The notes under the pieces are model-generated. The model made no database searches. It was not told where the DNA came from and saw nothing but the letters and a program-made list of their open reading frames with translations. From contig UZAN01039968.1 of NCBI GenBank assembly GCA_900618425.1, forward strand, positions 1 to 64,000: a DNA stretch of 64,000 bases. Reading direction: 5' to 3'. This document shows positions 45,838 to 59,200 of this stretch, in pieces. Within the stretch, counting starts at the first letter, position 1; each line of letters starts with the position of its first letter. Source of the DNA: Echinostoma caproni (taxonomy: Eukaryota > Platyhelminthes > Trematoda > Plagiorchiida > Echinostomatidae). The position numbers and the translations under genes are program-made.

Positions 45838-48800
45838 TAGCTTGAGGCGTGAATGGCGAGGTAACCACGCTGTGCTAGCCTCAACCAATACTCGAGGGAT
45901 ACTGGGGAAAAGGAATGAGCTGGAGGACTGGGTTGTATCCCACAATCCCGATCTTTTTGCAATCACTGAGACCTGGCCGACACCGGATGTCTGGGACTCC
46001 GAAATATCACCCCACGGATAAAGAGTTTCGAACGGATCGATCATCGTCACGTCGCGGTGGTGAAATTGTTATTTTTGTCCGCTCGGATCTCCCTGTTAGA
46101 GTGCTGGAGAATTACACCTATCCGGAAGGATTTGAAAAAGCCCTGTGGTGCAGAATTAAGCTTTGTGCCGGAGGGTATACCACAGTTGTAGTGATTTACC
46201 GTACACCAGCTATGTACGTCCCAGAGCTGCTGGGCAGCCTACAGAGGTACGCCTGCGATGGACATTGTCTTGTCTTGGGTGATTTCAACGCGCCCCATNN
46301 NNNNNNNNNNNNNNNNNNNNNNNNNNNNNNNNNNNNNNNNNNNNNNNNNNNNNNNNNNNNNNNNNNNNNNNNNNNNNNNNNNNNNNNNNNNNNNNNNNNN
46401 NNNNNNNNNNNNNNNNNNNNNNNNNNNNNNNNNNNNNNNNNNNNNNNNNNNNNNNNNNNNNNNNNNNNNNNNNNNNNNNNNNNNNNNNNNNNNNNNNNNN
46501 NNNNNNNNNNNNNNNNNNNNNNNNNNNNNNNNNNNNNNNNNNNNNNNNNNNNNNNNNNNNNNNNNNNNNNNNNNNNNNNNNNNNNNNNNNNNNNNNNNNN
46601 NNNNNNNNNNNNNNNNNNNNNNNNNNNNNNNNNNNNNNNNNNNNNNNNNNNNNNNNNNNNNNNNNNNNNNNNNNNNNNNNNNNNNNNNNNNNNNNNNNNN
46701 NNNNNNNNNNNNNNNNNNNNNNNNNNNNNNNNNNNNNNNNNNNNNNNNNNNNNNNNNNNNNNNNNNNNNNNNNNNNNNNNNNNNNNNNNNNNNNNNNNNN
46801 NNNNNNNNNNNNNNNNNNNNNNNNNNNNNNNNNNNNNNNNNNNNCACAGGACGGACGGAATGTGTGGCGCTCATCCTTTCCGGATATGCGTCAGGTTGCA
46901 TCGCTCACAAATTGGGATTCCCGGAACCCTGAGGATGTGGATGTATCCTGGGGGTTGGTTCGTCATGGAATCCAGCAACTCGTACTGGAACTCTCTCCAC
47001 CTCACCGCCACCGAACACACGCTATGGGCCCACCGTGGTTTGACCGAGAGCTGTGGGCGTGCCTCCGGCAGCTGAATAAAGCCTGGTCCACGTACCGTGC
47101 AACAGGCGCAGAATATGAGGAATATCGATGCATTCGGAATCATTGTACTGCACTAAAAGAATGCAAGAGAACCAGATTCGAGGAACGACTAGCAGCGGAT
47201 TCAGTACAAGNGCGATTGTATGCCTACCTCAGGCGAAGAATCAGAGCAATGCCTTGTCTCCCGACTCTCGCCAAAGATGGGGCACTAGCCGAAAAAGATG
47301 AGGACAAAGCAGAGATGCTGGCATCACATTAGGCCTCAGTGTACACCCCAGCATACAGTACACTGACACATCTACTGGACACTGACACTGCGCTGAAATG
47401 GGCCCCATTTACCATCGGAGAGGTGGCCCTGGAGCTGCGTCGACTAAAGATTCACCAGTCACCAGGACCTGATGGCGTGCATCCGCTGATCCTGAAGGAG
47501 CTGGTAGATGAACTTGCAGTGCCACTGTGCAACCTGTTCAATTTGTAATTCACTCAAGGGCGTTTACCGCTGCAGTGGAAAGAGGCTGTCATTGTTCCAC
47601 TGCCCAAAGTTGGGGATAGAAGTGACCCTGGGAACTACCGACCAGTCAGCCTTACTAGCGTTGTGGGTAAAGTAATGGAGCGACTGGTGGCTGCACGGTT
47701 TCAGCAGCATTTGGTGTGCCACGGTCATCTGTGCCTCCAACAACACGGTCTCCGGCCGGGTCGCTCATGCCTCTCAAACCTGCTACTTGCGCGTGAATGC
47801 TGGACCGAGGACAAGGCCAAAGGACATGAAACGGACACCATCTTCGTGGACTTCACCAAGCCCTTTGACAAGGTGCCGCACGGCCTCCTTCTGCGAAAGC
47901 TATTCAGCCTAGGTGTGGGTGTGGTAATGCGGAATTGGCTGCGAGACATCCACATCGATCGGAAATTCTGCATCCGTGTTGGCAACTCGCTCTCTGCGTG
48001 GTATTCCGCTACCAGTGGGGTCCTCCAAGGCTCAGTTCTTGCTCTTTGTGGTATATGTAAATGACCTGCAGCACCTGTGTAGCCGATCCCGCACGTATGC
48101 GGATGACATCAAAATCTGGCCTACAATTAAGTGTCCGAATGATCGAAGTTCTCTTCAAGCGAATTTGAACAACCTGGTTCAGTTGGCGGATACCTGGGCT
48201 CTTCCAGTCAACACAGCAAAGTGTGCCCACCTGCACATAGGGTGTGCTGACTCAGAGGTAGTCTACAGTTTCCAGGGAACCACACTGCGCAGAACATCGT
48301 GCTAACGAGACCTGGGTTTTATGGTTACGTCATCACTAAAGACTCGAGAAAACACCGAGCGGGGCTGTGCTAGCGCATGGAGCATTCTAGAGCCTATTCG
48401 GCGGTCTTTCAATCAGCTCACGATAGACGCTTTCATGCTGCTGTACGCTTCCCATGTTCGACCAAGATGTGAGTATGGTGGTGCGGCGACGTACCCTTGC
48501 ACGACCGGTGAACTGGATAAGTTGGAGCGTGTACAACGTGCTGCTATTAGACTGGTTGGACTACGCGGGACCAACTATGAAGGTCGTCTACAGGCTACTG
48601 GTCTGTTCGCAATTGAGTATTGACGCCTCAGGGGAGATCTCATCTGCCTGAGGAAGGTCCTGAGAGGTGATATGGGCCTGGAGCTGCAACAGTACTTCCC
48701 TTTACGGACAGAGCACCACACGCGGGGGCACTCTCTCACGTTTCGGAAACTTCAGTCAGTTGGTCTTCCGTTAGTCTACCGACTCTCGCGTTGGTCAACA

Positions 48801-48911
48801 ACACTCTGGAATTCCCTTCCAGCGATTGTGGTGGAAGAGAAGATGGACGCTGCTTCCAAACGGCGTCTGGATGAGCACCTGAAGGGGTTATGGAGGAACG
48901 AACACTTGTGA
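45838..48911 (+). pseudogene. LINE ORF2: endonuclease and reverse transcriptase (broken)
   Basis: ORF2 nicks target DNA and copies the RNA onto it. The endonuclease shows NPDLFAITETW (catalytic glutamate) near 45945 and HCLVLGDFNAPH near 46265, where the gap begins. RT shows LKIHQSPGPDGVHPLILKEL near 47450; NYRPVSLTSVVGKVMERLV near 47634; the first catalytic aspartate in IFVDFTKPFDKVPHGLL near 47842; SGVLQGSVL near 48013; and the catalytic YADD in RSRTYADDIKIW near 48085. Damage: a frame change near 46020, stops at about 47330 and 47546, a frame change near 48035, and stops near 48302 and 48620 (the last replaces the conserved arginine before RLRGDL). With few breaks it is fairly young but inactive. 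Confidence 0.85.
46299..46844. other. Assembly gap (546 N) inside the LINE
   Basis: Run of N between the endonuclease and RT parts. The gap falls inside a repeat, consistent with an assembly break caused by multicopy sequence. Confidence 0.99.
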
Positions 48912-48990
48912 TCGGACCTTCGACCCAGTGGTGATGGGCTTACACGGGCACCCTGCCCTCTGCCCTCAATCCTGAAGACTGAAGACTGAC

Positions 48991-51900
48991 AGGTATGAAA
49001 GGTTTGATATTAGCGGGTTGTGACAGCGTCCTCAAACAAATTATCTAGCGGGAATGTAGGTTTGTGACGGACAAGAATTTGAACCAGTCATCCCTTAGAA
49101 AGACTATGCAGTACCCCGTCGATCGAGTGAGATTTGTTTGAGAATGCATGAACTCGCCAGTACGTGATCTTGTTTGGGACGGTACATTGTTGGTTGTCCA
49201 GCGCAGACACTCAATGACGCATTCCTTGCATACTAAGAATTCATTTGACTTTTCTTCTGTCGAATGATTTTACGAATTTAGTGGAGTTGATAGTCATCCT
49301 TTCTATGAATTACTGCTGCCAGTCTTTCATTACCGCTCTTTAAATATATGTCTTTTCGAGGAATGTCTGATAACTCTAAATTATTTATTATTTATTTAAG
49401 GATAAAGTAAACCTCGAATAGAAGAACTCAATCGCTCTTTTGTAGAAAACATTTTACCGTTGAATCCTGTGTGTAACTCATTTCTTTCCTCGGAAGCAGC
49501 ATATAGGTTACGTATATTTACCTTTAAATTGTACACATATAGGATCAGAATTTGACCGTGTCGGCCCCATCAACATCGGTCGTCTAGATATGGTGATCAA
49601 CTGATAGAGTTGACTAGTATAATGGAGCATCCTACGGCCTCTGAATAAATTTAATGATACAGGCAGTGAGCGTGAGAATTTCTGTCTCCTCCACACCACT
49701 TAAGGCCTAATGAAAGACACCGAACTCGGTGTATGACTTGTGGTCTCCTTTTCTGCAAATTCTCTATGAGAGAGCGGCAGCAGATGGTTGTAAATATAGT
49801 TCCTGCCGTGGTTAGTCGTATAAAAAGCCGGAATGTCATCTTAATTTGTTACCTTCAAGAGTGAACAATTTCGATATGCAAATTTTCTCAGGTGTATCCC
49901 TTGTTTATCCGTGAACCTATGATCAATTTTGTTGCCTAATTGAATTTTCAATCGTGATATTGTCATAAGCAACATGATGGGGCTATTTGACAGTGGATGA
50001 ATGAAAAGTCTTTACATGGAATCGAATAACAATATAAATCAGAATGCAGAAATTAGGTTTTCATTTATATTGTAACCAATGCAACTAAACAATCTTCAGT
50101 CCTGGGTAAAAATGTTATTTGAACTTTAGGTATCTACACATTGATAAGAAATTCAGTGAGACACTGCTTCATGGATACATGTGGCCAGAGGATTTGAACA
50201 ATATTTGAAGGACCGAATCAACGTTGTAGGTAACTATGAGGGAGAATAAGTACCAAAATATATTTATGTTGACCACTTTTCAACACTCTTTAAACATTTT
50301 CTGAACTGAACTTTTCGAAGTTTTCATTATTTTCAACTGTAACCTTGTCACGCTGTCATCGGTAATCAATTTCGATACTTTTGAAACGACCGGTTGCATC
50401 TTTTCCGATCCTCTAAGGTGCAATTTTCGGAAAATTGAGCATTAGAGTTTATTTACTTGTAAGTAGTATAACTCTCAAGACATCAATACCAAATATAATA
50501 AGAAAACGCATCAATTCTGCGTTCTACGAAGGATTTCCAACAAGTAGGTTAATAAATAAGACGAATGATCATACCTAAATGTTTATACACATTGCGATGA
50601 TTATCTCTTTTGAGAAGAAATCCGAGTTTTATTGAACTTCATATAGTGATGAGATTTGTGTCAAGGAATAATACGTGTCATCTTGGTTTGTTGAATTTCA
50701 CTCCTTAGTTTATTTTCAAAAGTATTACAATGAAGCTCGATCATTCCTGAATACTACTATATTCAGTGAAGTGTTTTGATCTCTGGATTGAATTGAATGC
50801 CTACTGCGTGTGATTTTTTCGACATCATGATTAGAGATTCATTCGAGTGATTCTATTTAAACCTTATTGTCCCAATTCATTGTGAGGCCTAATGCAGATT
50901 CGATTATCGCATTGGAATATATGAACTAAAATACGGTGAATAATGAATGGAAATTCTGACAGTCATGGACCACTGATGAATAAACGTTGATCAACTCCAT
51001 TCCGATGTTCTTGTAATTCATTTTGGGGGCAATGTTTGATCTGCACAGAATAAATTCAAAATGGTTGCTGTCTATAACTTTTCAACTTCAAGTGGATCCG
51101 TTGTGACTTCAATTGAATCCGTTGTAACGTTAATTGAATCCAACCAATCGCAGTCCATGGAAACTATACAAGATGATTGGTGTTTCGGCCGTCAAACGTC
51201 ACCGAGTGGGCCGGGTCTGTCTAAACCCCGTTCAGTCCGAATGAACTCGCTTCCCTGTACGTTTCTTTCTTCATTTAATGTAATAAATAAATTATTATCA
51301 CACTTATATAGCTCTGGAACACAATCAAACCCACTTATATAAATGTTTACCTCCGTAAGTTTAATTGCATAAAACATCTTTTTATGAATTCACGTGAAAT
51401 TGAAATGGTGGTCATTGATACAGTAGTTTGAATAAAAAGAAGTGTTTGAGGGATACGGAAGAAGAGGTGGAGAGAACAAAGCTTTCACTAGATCAGTATT
51501 TCTGAATGAGATATGTGGGTGCCTTCTCATAAACTGTTATTCGAATATACCGACTGAATGAATGATATATCCGAAAGATGAATTACGTTCTAGCTGCAAT
51601 AATGTATTTAGTGACTGAAATTACTCTAATTCAACTAATTACGTCATTGTATTTATCCTCCACTCCGTACAAAATCACCTCCCAAAAACGGAAAATGCAG
51701 TAAACAGCAAAAAACCGGGATAACCAGTGATCTTTATCATAAATAGCTTATGGTTGATTCAACGCACAAGGAAAACCACCGAATAGGTTGGTTTGTCATT
51801 TCTGCCGGCTTGCGATAAAATGCCTCCATTCGAAACACATAAGTCTGATAGGACGCCATTTGTATTAATTTTATGTTCGTGTGATTTACTGTTTACATTT

Positions 51901-53200
51901 TCTTTCGAGTGCATCATCTGTAACAAAGAAGTGACTGTTTTGTCGTCCATATATTTGGTCGCTAAAATGAAAAAAATACCAGAATATATTTACGCGGTAG
52001 TGGGATTGTAAACCCCTTGGCTTTTGCAATACAGTCGGGGAAAAAGCGAATCCTTCGATAAATCATAACATAAAAGGAGCGGCTACCGAGAAGAAAAATA
52101 AACTTATCACACGCATGATTCAATATTAACACATTGTAATTTGATTGCATTAGTCAGCAAATCATCAGTATTATTCAATAATTGAAGGCTTCATATGACT
52201 GCGTCAGGGCCAGGTAGGAATCATTCACTTTCGAGTATGCGTGTGCGCGTCTATTTTTATCTGCTTCCAAGACACCGTGAAACTGATCTCTGCCCTGCTG
52301 ATAGAGAACGGGTTGTTCTTTTTGATACAGCACTATCAGCTGCTTGCAAACGAATATTCGTTCAGTCTTTAGATATATAGACGCCAATTTTGATCACTCA
52401 ATTTGCATAACTTTCTATGTGGACTCTTGTGAATATGAATTTTTATTGGGTTTAGTCCAATTTGTGCATGTGGCCATGGGAAAAAGGTTTCCCCGTGGTA
52501 GAGTGTGCCCGTTTTCTGACGCTGCCGAGAGGTTGGCTAAGGAATGGCGGGTTAGGAACAGAAATCCTGACCTTGAATAACAGGTTCGACAGTAAGCTCA
52601 TGTGAATTTTACATTCAAGTTTCAACTTCTTAATTTTCAACTACAAAATATATGCCTGTAAGCAAAGAAGAATGCTTTTGTGGAACTGTGTCAATTTGAA
52701 AAATGTCAGACTGTATTTTGGAGCCTAGCATACACTGGCATTGGAGCAACTTTATCCACATTCCGTGAAACTATAATCTATATTAATTTTCCACTTCCAG
52801 TGCTTTTGATTTCTCTATCAGACATGTACTCATCATCCAATCTCACATTGTCATGCTCTACTTCATCCGTGCGAAATTTCCAAACAACAGTTCCCTGTGT
52901 GCTGGGATAAGATACACAACAACAAATTACGTCATTTTCTTTTCATTCGAAATTGCACAAAAACAGAAATGAAAGGATAACATTGAAAAGTTTCATGATT
53001 AAACAGTAAAGAATGATGAACTAAACAATTAGAATCAAAGGAAAGGAAACTTATAGGTAAACTCTAACTAGGGGAATGTTTTCAGTTCGGCACTGAAACT
53101 CAAATAAAAGAGGAAACACCGAAGATATACGGTGGGATGAAATCAGGAGTTGAGATTAGTGCAATGTTGATGGAATTAATTATAAATATGAGTTACAAAC
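48991..53200. other. no supported gene (about 4 kb)
   Basis: AT-rich with T and A runs (for example TTATTTATTATTTATTT near 49380). Overlapping short frames at 52.2-52.6 kb are unrecognised. Confidence 0.4.
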
Positions 53201-53209
53201 TGTTTAAAT

Positions 53210-53270
53210 TTATTCCATATTTTCTGCATCGGAGACTTTCTTCCATAGATCGGCGGCCGATTTGAGAGCT
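53210..53270 (-). CDS. Desaturase last exon
   Basis: 61 bases, acceptor TTGTTTCAG|A. Encodes the split arginine, then [19 protein letters not shown] and TAA (53212-53210). It corresponds to the FADS C-terminus 'SLK.SG.LW.DAY'. The stop overlaps an AATAAA (53213-53208), probably coincidental. Confidence 0.8.
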
Positions 53271-56200
53271 CTGAAACAATGGAAAGAACTTGATCAGCTC
53301 GAGGAGATTACGGAAATTGTCTAATCCCTTTGTCAGACTGATGTGTTTCAGAAGAGCGCTATGTTCTTTAAGGACTGGGCGTAGAAAGTACACCCGGGGA
53401 TTTGTCATGTGTTGCTTGAACAATTTACAACAGTTACCAAAACTACGCATAATTATATATCCAAGTAAAATTACAACTCTCATGGTCAACGTGTTTCTCA
53501 TGTTATCGAGAACAACAAAACGTTATGACATACTTATAAATGAGAAAACCAATGATATCAAAATTCAGCAAATAAACTGTTGGTAAAACGCTTAATTTCT
53601 AATAACTTGGAAACATCAAATCGCAGAATAATTTATAAAAGAATATCCCGACACAGGACGGCACATCATCAACTTAACAGCTTGAATTGGTCCCAGATTC
53701 CGGGCTCGCTGCATTTATAAGGAAGCCCCAGGTTTCAACCATACTACTTACTCTGCCGCTGGAAAAATACAAGGCAAAGGCAATAATCGTTTTTGTCCTA
53801 TGATAGCATTGTCTCTAATAATATCCTTTCTGTGGTCACTCTGAATGTCCAGGAATTCCAGTTAATTACACGAAGAAAGTGACAAATCGAATTGTATGTA
53901 TCCGTTCCAGAGAGCTAATAAAAAATATTATTTTACGAACGACCGTGAAATTGTGTTACCTAATTCATACCAATTTTTTCAAATATTCCACAAAGGTCTT
54001 CAAGCTTTTGATTCATCTGTTTTTACCCATTTGACGAAGGTGATGTCTGCTTACCGTATTATGTCTCTGAAGGCCGAGCCAAGAGGTTTTACCGTGTAGG
54101 GGACATTGTGTCGTTCACACAGTGCCTTCACATAAGGCTGTGCTTTGATATAGTTGTGCCGTGGCATGGTTGGAAAGAGGCTGATGTTTTGAGACGAGAA
54201 ATAAAGGTCAGAGTGCATCAAAAGCACGAAAACAGTGAATGGATGACAACATAATTGACTGCATAGAAACTGAGACTTATTTGAAAAAATGAGAATGTAC
54301 TGGTGGGTTTGTATTTGTACAACTTGTGTAAGCATATCCGGTTACATTTCAGTTAAAAATATAGAATGTTCGTCACGAAGCATGAAAAAATAATAATAAT
54401 AATAAAAACGAAAGGCAAAGAATGTCGGTGACGTTTTTTTCATGTACAAAAATTTTGAGGTAGTATATTTGAGACCTGTTCGTTTTTGGTAAGTAGTCAG
54501 GCCATGTAGAGTACAGAGGAATTATTATAAATGTTACTGCCAGAGGGCAGATTTCGAAATGAGGAGTGTGTGGATGGATGGGAACGACAAGAGGATAGAT
54601 CAGGGTATAATGGATGAAGACAATCATCTGGAATCTCATGAGCAAATTTAAAACAAGACTTGATGCGACCATCAATGAGTTCTGCGATTAGTGAATCGAT
54701 CGAAATTGATTATGTACAACTGATGATCATCAACCCACGGCGAATATTTTGAAGTCTTGTTTTAATAGACCGGGAAACACTACAGGGGAGCAATCGAGTG
54801 GAATGGGTAAAACGCACGGATGAATGAACGAGGACAGTACTGATTGTGGGGTTCGGTATTACTTGAGTTTGCATAACTGAAAAGATAGGCATCTCAGTTT
54901 TCCCATACAGTTGTAAATATGTGTAGACCAACGAAGATTGCTGTCGATGGTGCCACCCAGGTACTTCACTGAGGTCATTCTAGACACAGGTTTATCGTTA
55001 AGAATAGCAGAGTCCGTTGGAAATGAGGAGCGGGAAAGACTGAAAATACATTCTGCGCACTTAGATATGTTAAGACTGAGACCACATTGATCAGAAAACT
55101 GTTGAATGTGGGATATTTAGGGTAGGGGGGGACTGAAAGATCACCAATAAAGGCAGAGAAAAGATATGGAGATAGAATAGCACTTTGAAGAACACCAGAA
55201 TTATCAACAACAGGTTTTGATGTCCTCCTTCCTAATTTAGCGCACTGATCCCTCCCTGTGAAATAGTCAGCGAGCCATGAGAGCAGTTTTCTGGGAGTGC
55301 CAAAATATTCACGCTTGAAAAGAAGGGATGATCGGGAAACAGAATCAAACGCAGACGAATAGTCAAGAAAATGCTCTAGAGTGGATAGGGCTTCCAATGT
55401 AGATCTGTTTGGTTTATATGTAAACTGAAGGGGGTCGTGAGGAATTGTGGTGTCTGACTGCAACCGACTCAGGATGGCTTTTTCGGTTAACTTTATAACC
55501 GCTGAGGTCAGCGCGATAGGACAAAACCGTTTCGCAAGAACAGTTGAGGACGTGAATATGGGGCTCGGAATAATGGTCACTGGACGCCAAGAATCAGAAA
55601 ATCCACCGGGAAGACAGGGACTCATTGACGACGGATGTCATCATATTGGTTAGGGAATTTCAGAAGTGCCGGAGCAAGATAATCAGGGCCTGCAACTGAG
55701 GATGCCTTGCAGGATGGAAGAAGCTTAAAGATTAAATCATTGGAAAAAGGCACTGAACTGGATTCATTGCATAGGACTGAGGGAATCTGGTTCTCATTTG
55801 AGGGGTAGATTAAAGTGGCGTTAAGGCTGTTGACATTCACAGAGGTTATCTGTAACTTAGCCATATACAACGCTCAGCTAATGATCCACTTTCAACAGAA
55901 ACAAATGTATTAAAATGCTGTGTTACGACCTATAAATGATATTGAACTGCTACTTCGTCCTATTTGGGATTTGTCAACAGTGGTAACCAGAATTGTTAAC
56001 ATTACCTGGTGCCTGTGATGAAACCTAATAAGATAGTCTAAGTGTCCACCGTCTAAAAATAAATATAATCTACGAGCATGTATTATGAAAAGCCGGTAAA
56101 TCTTTCAAACCTAGATCTTATCTTATATTTAGTTGTTTTCTTCCAGGAGGAATGATTGATCGTTTTGATTTTAATCATTCTACGATAGAAACAATACTGA

Positions 56201-59200
56201 CGAAACTCCACCATTTACCGTTTCCCTAAATAAAGTGGAACATCAAACGTATACATATTGCTAAACCCGAAAACGGAAACATCATTCCACAATTACCTCA
56301 CAATTACTCGTAGGTAGTGCTATGAGACAAGTTATACTTTTATGGTCTGGTCATCCCTTAAACTTTATTCGCACGCATAATCAGCAGTTCATCCAGTCAG
56401 TCATACTTGCTAAGGACTAGAGACCCGAGTTTTACTCCTACCACAGCTAACAAGCAGTTATTACCCGCCCTTCAGTTCGGGATTTGAACTCCAAGTCGAT
56501 GGAAAACTTGTGTATTAGCTATCTTATAACCAGCTCAAACTGGAACTGAAATGAATCACCAATTCAAGTTTGTTCACATTGTGGAACATCTAATACTAAC
56601 TAAAGAGTGAATTCATAGAATATACTTCGTTGTATATTAGAAAGTCGTGATCAAATGTATGATACTGACTGTGTTCAATGGTAACGATAACACTAAATCT
56701 AACCCTGCTACACGGTCTTTTTATATTTCTTTCTAAGTATGTGGGTATTCGTTTGCAGATCATCTTCTATCCGTATATAGTTGTGAATACGCAAGGTTGA
56801 AACTGAGCGAATGGAGATGAACCATTTCAGTCGAACTCACTGATGTTCTAGCTGGAAGTTCAAGTGTCCGGTAAACCAGTCATTGAATAAGGAGTGTTCA
56901 ACGTTACATGTAGCCTTCGCTTGTAAGGGAAGCCAGGCCTCAGCACGATCATAGTCCACTTCCATGGGTACGTGGTTTGATTGACTCACCCAGGAGAACC
57001 AGTGACTTTCACAGACGCTTGACAAGTAGGAAGCATTACCAATAAGAGTAGGAAGATAAAAGGCAAAAAATAGGAAGAAATGATCCAGCATTCTGATAAA
57101 AGTACAACACACAAATCATCCCCTCGCGTCTGTGTATCGCACGAAACTCTTGAAACCTCGTCCTTTTATGTACCTTTCACCGCAAGTCTAAACTTTCTTC
57201 TTATGAGCATAAGTTGAATAATTCTCCGAGTCATTTATTGACAGAATTAGGCAGAGTACATTATGTGATTATGTTCATTAGGTTTTTGCTCATCAAGAGA
57301 CTGATTACTGAAAGAATTAATACCATAGAGGAGTGATTCTAGCAACGTTCACTTTGGCGTAAAATTTCAAATGAAGCCAATAAGCTTCTTTTTGGTGCAT
57401 GTATCCTTCCCCCTTTTTCTTTGCAGATTTTAGTTAAAGTGCATAGAAAGTATTGAGGGATTATCCTAATACACAACTCGGTTTATTGGTTTCTTACATT
57501 TGAAAATATACAGACTATCCTGGTTGGTTCAAATTTTATTCGAAATTCACTGTCCATCTATTCATGCAAGAGATTGAATAGTCTACACCTCGATCTTTAG
57601 CCAAAATCCACACCCGTAATCCTTTAGTCAAAACCCGCAATGCTTTAGCCACGACCAGTACTCCTCTAGTTTCAATGCACAAACCTTGCTCATATCGCTG
57701 TAGGCGAGTCAGTTAAAAAGATGTCGGAGGATTATGAGGTCAACGAAATTTAAAAAAAATTATTTTCTTCACATGTTGGCTAAGAAATGAGAAGTTGTGG
57801 CAGTTGCTTGCTGCATCACACGTTGATTGAAGAAGGTTTAAACGATGTGTCCGTATCGTCAAACCATTTGGCGTATCTTGGATGGCCTCAATGTTTTCAT
57901 TGAACCGGTTTTATTGTGCTCAGTAAAAAGCGAATTGAAGAGTTAAAAACGCTTACCGGTTAGAATTTACTGAAGATTTCGTTTAAACCTCCAATCAACA
58001 TTTACTGCATGTGACTGCCACACCTCATTTATTAACCAAGCTTTGCAACATCACCATGTGTAGAAAAAAAATTTCAATTTTCGTTGACCTCAGAATCTTC
58101 CGCTAATTTTTGATCTGACGCGCCAACGGCAATACGACTAAAGTTTGTGCGTTATGGCTAGAACGTACTGGTCGTGGCTAAAGCATTGCGGGTTTTGGCT
58201 AAAGGATTATGGGTCAAGGCTGAAGGACTGCTTGTTTTAGTTGGAGCTTGTTGTGAAAAGGTGTAATAGCTATATACACAACCGTATTATTTGCGATTTA
58301 GAGTTCGAAATCGGGCTCATTCAGTGAACCTTCATGATGGAAATTAAGGCAATATTTTTTAAATCTGCAGCTTATTAAAACGAAGCCAGATATTGCCCAA
58401 ACATATGCATGCATTGTTCGGATCTAAGTACTCTGTCATTGATCAAGTGTTAGTCTGACCAGACTTCCTAAAATATCAAGAGAATCGGGTCAACGTCCTC
58501 AACTAGGGTCGTGGCAACACCTAGTTTTGATTTGGTAGTTGATGCTACAGTGCGCTTTGATGATTTGATCGACTATTTGTTGTCGCCATGTTTGCATAAT
58601 CTTTCAGAGTACTGAATCAGGGAGAAATAATAAAAATGTTTCGACTTCATTGTAAACCAGGCTGGAGATTATTAAAATATTCTACTGCCACTAGTGAGAG
58701 TTACGCTCCCGAGACCTCTGCGAATGGTGAAAATCCGAGAAGTATTGGTGTTCCACTGATTTCATTATTAATGTATAATTTAGGGTTTTTAATTCCTTCC
58801 ATAATCTTGTGCACATTTCCGACTTCATCATAAGCACTTTATTTTTTCATTTTCGCTGTTTTTCTCCCTTTTACTGAATACAGAACGATACAATTTTCAG
58901 AAAGAGGAACTGGCCAATTCAATGGCTGCCGTACTACAAACTAAAAATGATATGCACTCTTAAATTTAAGCACAATTTTAACAACCCATACAGTTCTATA
59001 TTAGTACTCACCAATGAAGTATGCCTCAGCTTTAATGATGAAAACCATAATTTATGTAGCTGTAGTATTGATGGTAATGCCGATTGTGACAATAAGATGA
59101 ATATATTACCAAAAAGACTAAAATGGCGTTTCCGAAGGCACCATTTCATCAGGTGCCTCATCAGATTGTGCAGTATCTNNNNNNNNNNNNNNNNNNNNNN

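Larger units (their letters stand above)
44930..48990 (+). mobile_element. CR1-like LINE, long but inactive copy
   Basis: Two ORF regions in LINE order. ORF1 is a proline- and alanine-rich, basic region to about 45821. ORF2 holds endonuclease (45860-46298, then gap), RT (about 47400-48250) and a C-terminal region ending RLRGDLICLRKVL and WNSLP...LDEHL at 48911. This C-terminal style is typical of CR1 elements. The 3' end carries a short tandem GAAGACT repeat near 48973-48988, like the short terminal repeats of CR1 elements. The element is much GC-richer than its flanks. Single N bases occur at 45388, 45828-45830 and 47211. Confidence 0.85.

Noticed and set aside
56837..57112. Reading the desaturase exon as starting at the upstream methionine (57112) or at the TTATCAG acceptor near 57093
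   Set aside because: The acceptor at 57018 gives the phase required by the upstream exon and a direct match to the family's R..ESHWF segment. The extra residues duplicate a membrane region already encoded at 60.5 kb.
59138..59170. Minus-strand hammerhead (CTGATGA followed by the GGCACC/GGTGCC stem)
   Set aside because: The stem is good, but three extra bases separate it from GGAAA, so the core geometry fails and no stem I or cleavage triplet can be placed.
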